From the NCBI GenBank assembly GCA_902797395.1, contig CADBSO010000034.1, positions 1 to 64,000 of the forward strand: a DNA stretch of 64,000 nt. The letters run 5' to 3'. A program made the position numbers and the translations under genes. The DNA comes from an uncultured Spirochaetales bacterium (GTDB lineage: Bacteria; Spirochaetota; Spirochaetia; Sphaerochaetales; Sphaerochaetaceae). Positions 63,917-64,000 of this stretch are shown here, one piece after another; within the stretch, counting starts at the first letter, position 1, and each line of letters starts with the position of its first letter. Below the pieces are notes generated by a model. It searched no databases. It was given only the letters and a program-made list of their open reading frames with translations, and was not told the DNA's origin.

Positions 63917-64000
63917 GCGTTTCGTATCAGGAATGTCGGATGTGCCCCCGCCAATGCGGTGCGGATAGGCGTGTCGGGTCGGATGGCGGTTTTCAGAGAG
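63913..64000 (+). CDS. Radical-SAM protein of the PflA-like (PflX) family, N-terminus only, cut by window end
   Basis: The first 29 codons are in the window. The ATG overlaps the riboflavin kinase stop (ATGA). The start MSVSYQECRMCPRQCGADR matches the N-terminal cysteine motif (C-x2-CPRxCG) of a radical-SAM family related to pyruvate formate-lyase activases. The CxxxCxxC cluster motif lies beyond the window, so the call needs the rest of the gene. Confidence 0.6.
   Translation, partial: MSVSYQECRMCPRQCGADRRVGSDGGFQR

Overview
Organism: the window looks like a chromosomal segment of an anaerobic, probably host-associated spirochaete (Treponema-like). The support is indirect: two rubrerythrins, a class III (oxygen-sensitive) ribonucleotide reductase with its radical-SAM activase, a two-membrane envelope (TolC/adaptor/RND pump), and many lipoproteins with the loose lipoboxes (…FSC, …VSC, …ISC) typical of spirochaetes. 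Base composition is moderate except for one GC-rich intergenic island. No rRNA, tRNA, CRISPR array, phage module or transposase gene was seen.

Layout. 0.2-3.9 kb: a tightly overlapping operon of rubrerythrin, a short-chain dehydrogenase, a TatD-family hydrolase, IspH and RlmE. 4.1-7.3 kb: nrdD (with a C-terminal redoxin domain) and nrdG. 7.5-10.6 kb: a Fur-family regulator (probably Zur) with ZnuA, ZnuC and ZnuB. 10.9-17.6 kb: a lipoprotein with a Cys-rich tail, RseP on the minus strand, and two paralogous 5'-nucleotidase lipoproteins, each with its own promoter and terminator. 17.7-36.3 kb: the most unusual block, three giant lipoproteins combining Ig-like or B-repeat-like stalks with formylglycine-enzyme-like (FGE/SUMF1, C-type-lectin-fold) heads, interleaved with two large MACPF/perforin-family lipoproteins. 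36.3-42.7 kb: a TolC/membrane-fusion/RND efflux operon whose adaptor carries an unusual acidic N-terminal extension. 42.9-49.4 kb: a 1,784-residue secreted Ig/FGE protein translationally coupled to a cysteine desulfurase. 49.5-53.5 kb: a phosphatase-like lipoprotein, an unknown protein and PepF. 53.5-54.2 kb: a nested GC-rich repeat region. 54.2-57.5 kb: enolase, a second rubrerythrin divergent from it, and an rRNA/tRNA uracil methyltransferase. 57.5-64 kb: a lipoprotein, a degenerate RloA/RloB-like ATPase pair, GltX, a HAD phosphatase, a stand-alone riboflavin kinase and the start of a radical-SAM gene.

How it fits together: rubrerythrins, class III RNR and zinc uptake are housekeeping for an anaerobe. 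The surface block pairs candidate pore-forming proteins with candidate binding proteins built on a shared FGE-like fold on different stalks. It is the best candidate here for a poorly described system: either a contact-dependent pore-forming or antagonistic apparatus, or a host-interaction apparatus. A family of small intergenic repeats (ends GCGCTTCT/AGAAGCGC) sits just downstream of several plus-strand genes and supplies the pepF stop codon.
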